The notes below the pieces were generated by a model. That model had not been told where the DNA came from and did no database searches. It saw only the letters and a program-made list of their open reading frames with translations. Shown piece by piece: positions 43,770 through 52,179 of a stretch of DNA of 54,193 nt. The stretch comes from Candidatus Merdivicinus excrementipullorum (GTDB taxonomy: Bacteria > Bacillota > Clostridia > Oscillospirales > Ruminococcaceae): the NCBI GenBank assembly GCA_018716725.1, contig DVJP01000073.1:1-54193 (forward strand), in the 5' to 3' direction. The translations under genes were made by a program, and so were the position numbers. Every line of letters begins with the position of its first letter. The stretch's first letter is position 1.

Positions 43770-44837
43770 TCAATCCTCCGGGTAATCCCCCCGGCTCACC
43801 ACCGGTTCATAACCAATGGCCGCGGCTTCCTCCCGCATTTTCTGCACGCTGTCGGAGGGAGCGTCGCCGGAGCCGATTTTATTGTCGTAAAGCAGGTAAT
43901 TTTTCCGCACATCCTCCGGGGAAAGGTTTGGCATCACCACATTGGCCCCCGCCAGGATTCCCAGCTGCCGCCCCCCCAGGGCGTCCGGCCCTCCAGGGGA
44001 AATGGTGCCCAAAGCCGTGGTGGCGGGCAGCAGCACCTTGGGGTGCATGAGCCGTACAATGCTCAGCAAAAAGAGAGTATCCTCCAAGGTCCCCGGTTTC
44101 CGGTCCCGGAAAGGAGTGTCATGATGGGGGATAAAGGGGCCGATGCCGATCATCTGGGGCCGGAACTTCTGCATAAACAGCAAATCTTCGGCGACATTTT
44201 CCGCCGTTTGGTACGGGGAACCCACCATAATCCCGCAGCCGGTCTGGAACCCCAGTTCCTTCAAGTCGGAAAGGCAGCGGAGCCGGTTTTCCAGCCGCAG
44301 TTCCGGCGGATGCAGCTTGGCATAATGGTCGGGGGAAGCCGTTTCGTGCCGCAGCAGGTACCGGTCGGCCCCGGCTTCCCGGAAACGCCGGTAGCTTTCC
44401 CGGCTTTTTTCCCCAATGGACAGGGTGACGGCGCAGTCCGGAAATTCCCCCTTGATAGCCGAAACCAGCTCCACCACCCGGCCGTCGGTAAAATACGGGT
44501 CCTCTCCCCCTTGCAGGACAAAGGTGCGGAACCCCTGGCTGTATCCCCACCGGCAGCAGTCCAGAACCTGGGAAAGCTCCATGCGGTAGCGGCTGGCGTT
44601 TTTGTTGCTCCGGCGGATGCCGCAGTAAAGGCAGTCGTTTTTGCAGTAATTGGTAAACTCAATAAGCCCCCGGAAATAAATCTGTTTCCCAAACTGCCGG
44701 GTGGCGGTTTCTCTTGCAAGATCTGCTGCAAACTGCCGCTCCTCCGGTGTATAGCTGCCCAAAAGGGCCGCCAGCTCCCCCTTTTCCAGGATTTCCCCCT
44801 GGGACAGCCGTATAATCCGCTGCTGGTTTTCCGTCAT
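43770..44837 (-). CDS. hydE: [FeFe]-hydrogenase H-cluster maturase HydE (radical SAM)
   Basis: About 355 residues. The radical-SAM cluster site is CKNDCLYC (CxxxCxxC) after EFTNY; then QGGEDPYFTD, SIGEKSRESYRRFREAGADRYLLRHETA and the MVGSPYQT region, all typical of HydE/PylB-type enzymes. It helps build the diiron part of the hydrogenase H-cluster. hydF, hydG and the hydrogenase are not in this window. It implies an anaerobe able to use or make H2. The preferred start is the ATG at 44837 (MTENQQR); 44852 is possible. Confidence 0.94.
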   Translation of the reverse strand: MTENQQRIIRLSQGEILEKGELAALLGSYTPEERQFAADLARETATRQFGKQIYFRGLIEFTNYCKNDCLYCGIRRSNKNASRYRMELSQVLDCCRWGYSQGFRTFVLQGGEDPYFTDGRVVELVSAIKGEFPDCAVTLSIGEKSRESYRRFREAGADRYLLRHETASPDHYAKLHPPELRLENRLRCLSDLKELGFQTGCGIMVGSPYQTAENVAEDLLFMQKFRPQMIGIGPFIPHHDTPFRDRKPGTLEDTLFLLSIVRLMHPKVLLPATTALGTISPGGPDALGGRQLGILAGANVVMPNLSPEDVRKNYLLYDNKIGSGDAPSDSVQKMREEAAAIGYEPVVSRGDYPED

Positions 44838-44890
44838 CAATGTTCTCCCCATTCTATTCCGAAGCCCATCCGGGCCGTTTTATCCTATCC

Positions 44891-44920
44891 AGTATACCAC
44901 GAAAAGGCCCTTTTGCGCAA
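44891..44920 (-). promoter_or_regulatory. hydE promoter
   Basis: TTGCGC at 44920-44915, 18 bases, TGGTATACT with -10 at 44896-44891 on the minus strand, about 50 bases before hydE. Confidence 0.55.
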
Positions 44921-44939
44921 GGACAATCTTTGGAAAATC

Positions 44940-45338
44940 ACCCGGAAGCCGGGCCGCAGCCATTGTGCCATGTACCGGATTTTGTTTCGGAAAAATCGCC
45001 GGGCCGGGAAACCCGGCCCCTACAGCTCCCCGCCTGGACATCATTTCGGGAACCCTGTGCCGGAAACGGCGGTTCATCCCGCCGTTCACAAACCTGGCGC
45101 GTGGCACAACGGCCGCGGCGAATTATCACCAGCGATTCGCCGGTTGGTTTTACAAAAAAACGAGGGCCAGAAAATCCAGCCCTCGTTTTTGTTCTATTTT
45201 ATGACACCAGCTGCGGTATTCTATCACTGGCGGTTCGCATCCACGGCCAAACAGCAACTTCGGGGAACCTCTGCCAAAGGCGCGCAGCTTGTCGCGCGCC
45301 AGCCAAAATTCAGCGCGTAACTGCTCAGCCGCGGCGTC
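44940..45338. repeat. gene-free hairpin-repeat region between hydE and htpG
   Basis: About 400 bases without a supported gene. It holds a minus-oriented TTGTAGGGG-type hairpin (CTGTAGGGGCCGGG, 45025-45001), the 81-base module at 45040-45120 shared with 10028-10108, the terminator at 45154-45190, and GC stems near 45280-45305 (GGCGCGC..GCGCGCC) before an AGCCGCGGCGTC end seen at other copies. Confidence 0.6.
45154..45190. terminator. bidirectional intrinsic terminator
   Basis: CGAGGGC, 11-base loop, GCCCTCG, flanked by AAAAAAA and TTTTT. It may end htpG transcription. Confidence 0.7.
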
Positions 45339-47252
45339 TTACGAGTGGCGGTTCGCCACCATCAGGTTGCAAATGGATTCGGAGAAGGCCACCGGGTCCT
45401 CAATGGGCAGCCCTTCAATGAGCAGGGCCTGGTTGTAAAGGAGGTTTGCGTAGGTTTTCACCTGCTCCGCATCGGTGGCAAAGAGGTTTTTCAGGGTTTC
45501 AAAGACCGGGTGAGAGGGATTCAGCTCCAATACCCGCTGGGCTTTGACCTGCTGGCCGCTACCGGGCATGGTATTTAACACCTTTTCCATTTCCAGAGAA
45601 ATGCCGCCGTCGGCGCTTAAGCAGACAGGGTGGGATTTCAAACGGCCGGACAGCCGGACGTCGGTGACTTTTCCCTCCAAGGCATCCTTCATCATCCGGA
45701 GCAGCTCCTTGCTTTCCTCGGCCTTTGCTTTGGTTTCATCGGTTTCGGCAGCTTCCTCGATGCCCAAATCCTTGTCGGCGGCGGAGCGGAATTCCTTGCC
45801 GTCAAAGTCCCGCATCATCTTCAAGGCGAATTCATCCACATCGTCGGTCAGGTACAGGATTTCGTAGCCGTGGTCTTTTAACAGCTCCGTCTGGGGCAGG
45901 CGGTCGATTTTTTCCACGGTTTCGCCGCAGGCATAGTAAATGTATTTCTGTTCCTCTTTCATCCGTTCCTTGTATTCCGCCAGGGTTACCAGCTTCTTTT
46001 CAGAGGAGGAGTAGAACATAAGCAGGTCCTGCAAAACGTCTTTATGGGCGCCGTAATCGCTGTACGCGCCGTATTTCAAGGTCAGGCCGAAGGCTTTGTA
46101 GAAGGTTTCGTATTTCTCCCGGTCTTTGTCCAGCATCCCCTTTAATTCGCTCTTGATCTTCTTTTCCAGACGGTCGGCGATGAGCTTCAGCTGCCGGTCA
46201 TGCTGGAGCATTTCCCGGGAAATGTTCAAAGACAGATCCTGGGAATCCACCAGGCCCCGGACAAAGCTGAAGTAATCCGGCAGAAGGTCGGCGCATTTGT
46301 CCATAATCAGCACGCCGCTGGCGTAAAGCTGGAGGCCCTTCTGGTATTCCTTGGTGAAGAAGTCAAAGGGCGGACGGCCGGGGATAAAGAGCAGGGCGTT
46401 ATAAGTAGCGGCCCCTTCGGTGCTGGAATGGATGGTCAGCAGGGGGTCCTGGAAATCGAAGAATTTTTCCTTATAGAAGTTGTTGTAATCCTCGGGCTTT
46501 AACTCATTGCGGTTCTTTTTCCAGATGGGAACCATGCTGTTCAAGGTCTCCACTTCGGTGTACTGCTCATATTCCGCCGGTTTTTCCTCGGTACCGGTGC
46601 CTTCCTTCATGCGGCTCTTTTCCACTTCCATTTTGATGGGATAGCGGATATAGTCGGAGTATTTCTTGACCAGGCCCTGGATCCGGTAGCTGTCCAGGAA
46701 CTCGTCGTAATTTTCCTCCTCGGTGCTGGGCTTAATGGTCAGGATAATGTCGGTGCCGTGGCCGTCCTTCTGGGTTTCCTCAATGCTGTACCCCTCCGCG
46801 CCGGCAGATTCCCATTTCCAAGCCTTGTCGGAGCCGTAGGGCTTGGAAATCACCGTCACCTTGTCGCTGACCATAAAGGCGGAATAAAAGCCCACGCCGA
46901 ACTGGCCGATAATGTCGATGTCCTCGTTGGCGGCGTTTTCCTTTTTGAAGGCCAGGGAACCGCTTTGGGCGATGGTGCCCAGGTTGTTTTCCAGGTCGTT
47001 TTCGTCCATGCCGATGCCGTTGTCGCTGATGGTCAGGGTCCGGGCGTCCTTATCCACGGAAATTCGGATGGAGAAATCGTCCCGGTTCAAGCCGGTGAGG
47101 TTTTCGTTCAATGAACGGTAATACAGCTTATCAATGGCGTCGCTGGCGTTGGAAATCAATTCCCGGAGGAAGATTTCCCGATGGGTGTAAATGGAGTGGA
47201 TCATCATATCCAGCAGACGTTTGGATTCCGCTTTAAATTCTTTGTTGGCCAT
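45339..47252 (-). CDS. htpG: molecular chaperone HtpG (Hsp90)
   Basis: 637 residues from the ATG at 47252 ([17 protein letters not shown]). The GHKL ATP site shows [21 protein letters not shown] and [13 protein letters not shown]. The middle domain has the catalytic-loop Arg region ([13 protein letters not shown]), and the C-terminal dimerisation domain follows. A cytosolic ATP-dependent chaperone. Its promoter carries a CIRCE operator, so it should be an HrcA-regulated heat-shock gene here. Confidence 0.98.
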   Translation of the reverse strand: MANKEFKAESKRLLDMMIHSIYTHREIFLRELISNASDAIDKLYYRSLNENLTGLNRDDFSIRISVDKDARTLTISDNGIGMDENDLENNLGTIAQSGSLAFKKENAANEDIDIIGQFGVGFYSAFMVSDKVTVISKPYGSDKAWKWESAGAEGYSIEETQKDGHGTDIILTIKPSTEEENYDEFLDSYRIQGLVKKYSDYIRYPIKMEVEKSRMKEGTGTEEKPAEYEQYTEVETLNSMVPIWKKNRNELKPEDYNNFYKEKFFDFQDPLLTIHSSTEGAATYNALLFIPGRPPFDFFTKEYQKGLQLYASGVLIMDKCADLLPDYFSFVRGLVDSQDLSLNISREMLQHDRQLKLIADRLEKKIKSELKGMLDKDREKYETFYKAFGLTLKYGAYSDYGAHKDVLQDLLMFYSSSEKKLVTLAEYKERMKEEQKYIYYACGETVEKIDRLPQTELLKDHGYEILYLTDDVDEFALKMMRDFDGKEFRSAADKDLGIEEAAETDETKAKAEESKELLRMMKDALEGKVTDVRLSGRLKSHPVCLSADGGISLEMEKVLNTMPGSGQQVKAQRVLELNPSHPVFETLKNLFATDAEQVKTYANLLYNQALLIEGLPIEDPVAFSESICNLMVANRHS

Positions 47253-47276
47253 GTCAACCATTCCTGCCTTTCAAAA

Positions 47277-47303
47277 TTGGCACTCGAATAGCGCGAGTGC
47301 TAA
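47277..47303. promoter_or_regulatory. CIRCE operator (HrcA site) of htpG
   Basis: TTGGCACTC, nine bases, GAGTGCTAA: the consensus TTAGCACTC-N9-GAGTGCTAA with a single mismatch. Placed between the promoter and the start codon, the usual CIRCE position. Confidence 0.93.
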
Positions 47304-47315
47304 GTCATTACCATT

Positions 47316-47344
47316 ATGATACCCCTTTCCCGGGAAAAAATCAA
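47316..47344 (-). promoter_or_regulatory. htpG promoter
   Basis: TTGATT at 47344-47339, 17 bases, TATCAT at 47321-47316 on the minus strand, just upstream of CIRCE. Confidence 0.75.
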
Positions 47345-47407
47345 GGGGAAAGGGGTATTTTTCAAGAACTATTTACATTTCTTTCACAAATCCGGCCAAC
47401 TTCGCCG

Positions 47408-48823
47408 TCAAATGTTATGTTTTGTCCATTTGCCGCTTTTGAACCGGAAAAAGGTCATAGCCAGGCGGCAGAACTGGTCGATGGCCAGGCCGATCCAGGC
47501 GCCGGTGAGGCCCATTCCTAACGGATAGCAGAACAGCCAGCCGCTGAAAGGCCGGAAAAAGGCCACGCTGATTAGGGAAACCAGGGCCACAAACTTGGTA
47601 TCCCCGCCGCCCCGGAGACAGCCGGAGTAAATCACCTGGGTGATCTGCATAAAGACGATGACGGCAATCATGTCCATAATCATCATGCCGTAATCCAAAA
47701 TCTCCGTATCGTTTGAAAACAGCTGGAAAATCAGCCCGCCGCAGGTGACGTAGACCGCACAGAGGATTATAGAGAAGGCAAGGCCCATCCGCTGGCAGAC
47801 AGCGCCGTAAATCTTGGCTAAATCCTGCCGCTTCTCCCCTAAGCTCCGGCCTACTAAGGCCACTGCCGCCACGGAAAGGCCGTCTCCGAAGGAAAAGGAG
47901 ATACTCATAATGTTCATGCCCACCTGGTGGGCGGCAAAAGCGTTGGTGCCTAAGTTTGCCACGATGATGGCGTAGGTGAGGAAGCCGATCCGCAGGAAAA
48001 TCTGCTCCGCCAGGGTGCTGGAACCCAAGTCAGCCAAAGCCCCCAGGGAACGCCGGTCAAAGCCGATTTTCTTTACAGACCGCAGGCTCAAAAAACGGTC
48101 CCGCTTCAGCACGGAAAAAATGCTCATGCCGCAGGCAAACACAGTGCCGATAACCGTGGCGATGGCGGCGCCTGCAACCCCCAGTTTGGGGAATCCAAAA
48201 TTCCCGCCGATGAGCAGGTAGTTAAAAACAATGTTGACCCCGTTGGACACCAAGTTGGTCCGCATGGCGATTTTGGTGTTGCCAGCCCCCCGCTGGGCCG
48301 CGTTGATGACCATGGAAATGACGTTAAACACCATGCCGCCGGAAATGATGCGGAAGTAGGAAACGGCGTATTCATGGGTATCCGCCTTGGAGCCGGCCAG
48401 CCGGATAATGGGGTCGGCGAAAACCACGGCCGCGATGCTGATGACAACGGTCAGAATCATGGTGATAATCAACGCCTGGACCAAAATACTGTTGGCGCTT
48501 TCCCGGTTGTTCTCCCCTCTCCGCCTTGCCACCAGGGCGGAAACCGCCACGTTCAGGGAGATGAAAACGGCCAGGCAGATGAACTTAGGCTGGGTGGTGA
48601 GCCCCACCGCCGCAATGGCGAAGGAACCGAGAGAACTGACCATCACTGTGTCAATAAGCCCCACCAGCGCTACCAGGAAGGATTCCAAAATGGAGGGCCA
48701 GGCCACCAGCAGGGCGTTGCGGAACATGGCGCGGCCCGGAGGGATGTCCCCCAAAGGCTGGGAGCCGTGAAGGAAACGTTTGACATCAAACAACCGGTCG
48801 GCAAGGGAACCTGCGGCCGCCAT
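47408..48823 (-). CDS. MATE-family multidrug/cation efflux protein
   Basis: 471 residues from the ATG at 48823 (MAAAGSLADRLF). About twelve membrane helices in two similar halves. The family entry motif reads LVAWPSILESFLVALVGLIDTVMVSSLG, with NYLLIGGNFGFPKLGVAGAAIATV, AFAAHQVGMNIMSISFSFGDGLSVAAVALVGRSLG and GCLRGGGDTKFVALVSL further on. It would export drugs or metabolites using Na+ or H+. The substrate is unknown. Its promoter is wrapped in a long inverted repeat, suggesting a dedicated regulator. Confidence 0.93.
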   Translation of the reverse strand: MAAAGSLADRLFDVKRFLHGSQPLGDIPPGRAMFRNALLVAWPSILESFLVALVGLIDTVMVSSLGSFAIAAVGLTTQPKFICLAVFISLNVAVSALVARRRGENNRESANSILVQALIITMILTVVISIAAVVFADPIIRLAGSKADTHEYAVSYFRIISGGMVFNVISMVINAAQRGAGNTKIAMRTNLVSNGVNIVFNYLLIGGNFGFPKLGVAGAAIATVIGTVFACGMSIFSVLKRDRFLSLRSVKKIGFDRRSLGALADLGSSTLAEQIFLRIGFLTYAIIVANLGTNAFAAHQVGMNIMSISFSFGDGLSVAAVALVGRSLGEKRQDLAKIYGAVCQRMGLAFSIILCAVYVTCGGLIFQLFSNDTEILDYGMMIMDMIAVIVFMQITQVIYSGCLRGGGDTKFVALVSLISVAFFRPFSGWLFCYPLGMGLTGAWIGLAIDQFCRLAMTFFRFKSGKWTKHNI

Positions 48824-48859
48824 GAAACCACCATCTTTCTGAAAATTTTTTATGAACAA

Positions 48860-48908
48860 AAGTTGCGTTGAGAACAATTTTACCACAAATCCGTTCCCAA
48901 CGCAACTT
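48860..48908 (-). promoter_or_regulatory. MATE promoter with long inverted repeat (operator)
   Basis: AAGTTGCGTTGAGAAC at 48860-48875 and GTTCCCAACGCAACTT at 48893-48908: 16-base arms with one mismatch, 17 bases apart. On the minus strand the -35 TTGCGT (48905-48900) lies in one arm, and the -10 TAAAAT (48882-48877) lies between the arms, with a 17-base spacer. Confidence 0.65.
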
Positions 48909-48961
48909 ATTTTCAGAAAATCAGCAATTTCGACAATGACCGCGCAGCCCGGCTATGGGGT

Positions 48962-50092
48962 TTACTGAAGCTGGCCGCCCAGGTAAATCTCCTCCAGGTC
49001 GTACTGGAAGCTGGGGACCACCAGCAGGTCCGCCATTTTGCCCACGGTGATGCTGCCGAAATCCTTGTCCAGCTTGGCGGCTTTGGCGGGGTTGATGGTG
49101 GCGGCCTTCAAGGCGGCTTCTTCCCGGACGCCGAAGGCGATGGCCCGCTGGACGGCGATGCGGCTGTCAATGACGGAACCGGCGATGGTGCCGTCCTCCA
49201 GGGTGGCCTTGCCGTCCTTCACATGGACTTCCTGGCCCCCCAGCTCGTAAACGCCGTTAGGGCAGCCTGCCGCCCGCAGGGAGTCGGAGATGAGGCAGAT
49301 CCGGTCCTCGCCCAGTTCCTTAAAGGTGGAGCGGATCACGGCGGGGTGGATGTGGAACCCGTCGCAGATCAGCTCCGCGTAAGTGTTGGAGTCAAACACC
49401 GCCCCGACGACGCCGGGGGCCCGGTGGGTAAAGCCGGTCATGGCGTTGTACAGGTGGGTGTTGCTGACGGCCCCGGCTTCATAAGCCGCCATGGCGGTTT
49501 CATAGCCGCCGTTGGTGTGGGCCACGCAGACGGTGCAGACCTTGCTTGCCTTGCGGATAAAGTCCAGGTTGCCGGGGATTTCCGGGGCAACGTCCACCAA
49601 ACGGATGCGGTTTCCGCTGGCTTCGTTCAATTTCTGAAACGCTTCAAAGTCCGCAGGGACGACGTATTCGGCGATGTGCGCGCCCTTTTTCTCCACGGAA
49701 ATAAAGGGGCCTTCCATATTGATGCCGATAATCCGGGCGCCGTGGGTTTGGTTATCCGCGAATTCCCGGTATGCGGTGAAAATTTTTGCCAATTCTTCCA
49801 GAGGAAGGGTCATAGAGGTGCCCAGGGCCGTGGTGACCCCCGCCTTTAAATAGGTGTCCGCCATGGTCTGGTAAGCTTCCCGGGCGGCGTCGCAGAAATC
49901 GCAGCCCCCGCAGCCGTGAGTGTGGATGTCAATAAACCCGGGAACCAGCTTTTTGCCGGTCAAATCCTTCACCGGTTCGCCGTTTGCAGGGAGGTTCTCC
50001 CCGATTTCCGCGATCCTTTCCCCCTTTACCCGGACGTCCAGGCGTTTGAAAACCCCGGCGTCTGTAAAAACCAGCCCGTTTTTAAATAACAT
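48962..50092 (-). CDS. nagA: N-acetylglucosamine-6-phosphate deacetylase NagA
   Basis: 376 residues from the ATG at 50092 (MLFKNGLVFTDAG), eight bases after AGGAGG. Amidohydrolase fold: FIDIHTHGCGGCDF, INMEGPFISVEKKGAH, VAHTNGGYETAMAA, VVGAVFDS, ICDGFHIHPAVI and the catalytic Asp in LISDSLRAAGCPNG. It converts GlcNAc-6-P to GlcN-6-P, for wall-sugar recycling and for the sialic acid route encoded at 875-3482. nagB is not in the window. Its promoter is divergent from the choline-type gene. Confidence 0.96.
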   Translation of the reverse strand: MLFKNGLVFTDAGVFKRLDVRVKGERIAEIGENLPANGEPVKDLTGKKLVPGFIDIHTHGCGGCDFCDAAREAYQTMADTYLKAGVTTALGTSMTLPLEELAKIFTAYREFADNQTHGARIIGINMEGPFISVEKKGAHIAEYVVPADFEAFQKLNEASGNRIRLVDVAPEIPGNLDFIRKASKVCTVCVAHTNGGYETAMAAYEAGAVSNTHLYNAMTGFTHRAPGVVGAVFDSNTYAELICDGFHIHPAVIRSTFKELGEDRICLISDSLRAAGCPNGVYELGGQEVHVKDGKATLEDGTIAGSVIDSRIAVQRAIAFGVREEAALKAATINPAKAAKLDKDFGSITVGKMADLLVVPSFQYDLEEIYLGGQLQ

Positions 50093-50110
50093 GATATTTT
50101 CCTCCTTATT

Positions 50111-50179
50111 TCCCGGATTTTCACCGGGACGCATATGCTTGCTTACCTTTATTGTAACACGATTTTCCCCAGGGAGCAA
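50111..50179 (-). promoter_or_regulatory. nagA promoter and leader stem
   Basis: TTGCTC at 50179-50174, 17 bases, TACAAT at 50156-50151 on the minus strand. The leader has TCCCGG..CCGGGA (50127-50111) just before the ribosome site, which could mask it. Confidence 0.6.
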
Positions 50180-50207
50180 TCTATTTTGAAAAAATTTTGG
50201 AAAGCCC

Positions 50208-50236
50208 TTGACAAATCGTTCAATATGCTTTATAAT
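50208..50236 (+). promoter_or_regulatory. consensus promoter of the HTH-NTase-choline kinase gene
   Basis: TTGACA at 50208-50213, exactly 17 bases, TATAAT at 50231-50236: a perfect sigma-A promoter, so likely strong and controlled by repression. The spacer contains CGTTCAA, one of the operator half-sites. Confidence 0.85.
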
Positions 50237-50268
50237 TCAATTAAATTTGAACGTTCAATTTTTGAACG
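50217..50268 (+). promoter_or_regulatory. TTGAACG operator cluster
   Basis: Four half-sites of TTGAACG/CGTTCAA: 50217-50223 (between -35 and -10), the perfect palindrome TTGAACGTTCAA at 50247-50258 (two half-sites), and 50262-50268 just before the ribosome site. A likely repressor operator; the winged-helix part of the gene product itself is the obvious candidate binder. Confidence 0.6.
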
Positions 50269-50283
50269 GAAGGAGAAAAAAGA

Positions 50284-52149
50284 ATGGACGATCTCTTTTC
50301 GGTTTTGTGGGCGGTAAACCGGACGCCGGTAACCAACCAGCGGAGCCTGGCGGGGCAGCTGGAAATGTCGGTGGGCAAGGTCAACAGCCTTTTAAAGGAA
50401 GCTGAGGAACAGGGGCTTCTGAACACGGTCAAGGAGGGCAAAGGCTCCCGCTTCCTGCTGACGGACGACGGACGGCAGAAGCTGGAGCGGGCCATGCTGA
50501 GCCGCCGCCAGGGGAAGCTGGCCCTGGAAAAGGAATGCGGCCCCCTCCGCACCGCTGTGATCCTGGCCGGCGGGAAACGGGAGGATTTTGAACAGCCTGC
50601 CGCCTTGCTCCCCTTGGGGGAAGGGACCGTCATCAGCCGGATGGTGCAGGTTTTGGAAAGCTGCGGCATGGACCGGGTTCTCATGATCGGCGGGCACTGC
50701 TGGGAAAAGCTCCGGGATGAATTTTCCGGCAAGCAGAATGTGACGGTCGTGGAAAACCCCCGGTACAAGTGGTCCGGCACCATGCAGGCCCTGAAGCTTT
50801 TGGAAGGGAAGCTTTCCGAGGATTTCCTCCTGCTGAAAAGCGACCTGGTTTTGGAGCGGCGGGGGGTTCAGGCCCTGACGGAGGGAAAAGATCCCTTTGC
50901 GGCCCTGCTGGCGGCCCCCTCGGGATTGGGGGACGAGGCTTTTGTGGAGCTGGACGGGGACGGGGATATTTTCCGCATCAGCAAGGACATCCACCAAATC
51001 AACCGGGTTCAGGGAGAGCTGACGGGGATGTTCCGGGTGCCTGCCCAGGTGTTCCGGATGATGCTGGAGTATTTTGCGGAAAACGAAAACCCCTACCTGA
51101 ATTTCGAATATGTCTTAGAAAATATCGGGCGGCTTTACGGCTTCAAAGGCCGGATGGTGGACGACTTGGTGTGGGCCAAGGTGGAAACCAAAAACGACTA
51201 CGAAAAACTGGCCAACATTATCTACCCCCGAATCCAGCGGAAAGAAAAGGAAATGCAGGAGCAGTACGCGGCGCAAACCCTCTGCGGGGCTTTGGGCGTA
51301 TCCCGGGAGGAAATCGCGGAGATCCTCTTTGCAGGGGGGCTTACCAACACCAACTACGATGTGCACATGGCAAACGGGAAACGGTACATTCTGCGGCTGC
51401 CCGGCCGGATGACCGAAAGCCTCATTGACCGCCGGACCGAAAAGCAAAACGCCAAAACCGCCTCGGACATGGGCTTTAACTGCCGCCTTGTCTACTGCAA
51501 CGCGGAAACCGGCGTCAAGGTCAGCGAATATATCGACCGGGCGGAAACCCTAAATCCCCGGACGGTGAAATTAGAGGAGAACCTGGCCCTGACGGCGGAC
51601 ATTTTAAGGCGGCTCCACGACTCGGATATGCCTATGGAAAACGAGTTCGACCCCTTTGGGGAATCCCTGCGCTATGAGTCCCTGCTTTCCGGGGAAAACG
51701 CCCGGATGTACAAGGGCTATGAGCAATTAAGGGCACAGGTTTTCGCCATCCGGGACCGGTTAAACCGCATGGGGAAACAGATCACCCCCAGCCATAACGA
51801 CCTGGTTGCGGCAAACTTAGTGAAGGACGGCGACGGGCGGCTGTACCTCATCGACTGGGAATACGCCGGGAAAAACGACCCCATGTTCGACATTGCCGCC
51901 CTGTTTTTGGAAAACGATTTTGCTCCGGAGGACGAGGAGCTGTTTTTCCACTATTACTTTAAAGAAGGGGAAAACCTGGACGCCGCCCGGGAAAAGATCC
52001 TGATTTTCAAAATCTCCCAGGACTTTCTGTGGAGCATCTGGACGGTGCTGAAAGAAGCCCGGGGCGACGATTTCGGCAGCTACGGCAAGGACCGTTTCGA
52101 CCGGTGCCGCCGCCTCTGCGCCCAGTATTGGGAAATTTACGGGGAATAA
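50284..52149 (+). CDS. winged helix - nucleotidyltransferase - choline kinase fusion (LicC/LicA-like)
   Basis: 621 residues in three parts. Residues 1-75 form a winged-helix DNA-binding domain (NQRSLAGQLEMSVGKVNSLLKEAEEQGLL). About 85-315 is a LicC-type nucleotidyltransferase fold (TAVILAGGKRE, ENPRYKWSGTMQALKLL, LLLKSDLVLE); its signature is degenerate, with PAALLPL where a PK is usual. About 325-621 is a LicA/choline kinase-type phosphotransferase with an intact core: FAGGLTNTNYDV, SHNDLVAANLV (Brenner motif) and LIDWEYAGKNDPMFDIA. Expected role: phosphorylate choline taken up by the next gene's transporter, perhaps form CDP-choline, and regulate its own gene. No licD is seen. Choline as substrate is inferred from the family and the neighbour. 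Confidence 0.88.
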   Translation: MDDLFSVLWAVNRTPVTNQRSLAGQLEMSVGKVNSLLKEAEEQGLLNTVKEGKGSRFLLTDDGRQKLERAMLSRRQGKLALEKECGPLRTAVILAGGKREDFEQPAALLPLGEGTVISRMVQVLESCGMDRVLMIGGHCWEKLRDEFSGKQNVTVVENPRYKWSGTMQALKLLEGKLSEDFLLLKSDLVLERRGVQALTEGKDPFAALLAAPSGLGDEAFVELDGDGDIFRISKDIHQINRVQGELTGMFRVPAQVFRMMLEYFAENENPYLNFEYVLENIGRLYGFKGRMVDDLVWAKVETKNDYEKLANIIYPRIQRKEKEMQEQYAAQTLCGALGVSREEIAEILFAGGLTNTNYDVHMANGKRYILRLPGRMTESLIDRRTEKQNAKTASDMGFNCRLVYCNAETGVKVSEYIDRAETLNPRTVKLEENLALTADILRRLHDSDMPMENEFDPFGESLRYESLLSGENARMYKGYEQLRAQVFAIRDRLNRMGKQITPSHNDLVAANLVKDGDGRLYLIDWEYAGKNDPMFDIAALFLENDFAPEDEELFFHYYFKEGENLDAAREKILIFKISQDFLWSIWTVLKEARGDDFGSYGKDRFDRCRRLCAQYWEIYGE

Positions 52150-52179
52150 CGCCTGCGGGGCGTCAAGGAGGAATGACAT

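Noticed and set aside
48841-48886. Upstream ATG giving a 21-residue longer MATE protein
   Set aside because: It would lie in the operator/leader region and has no ribosome site; the ATG at 48823 has one.
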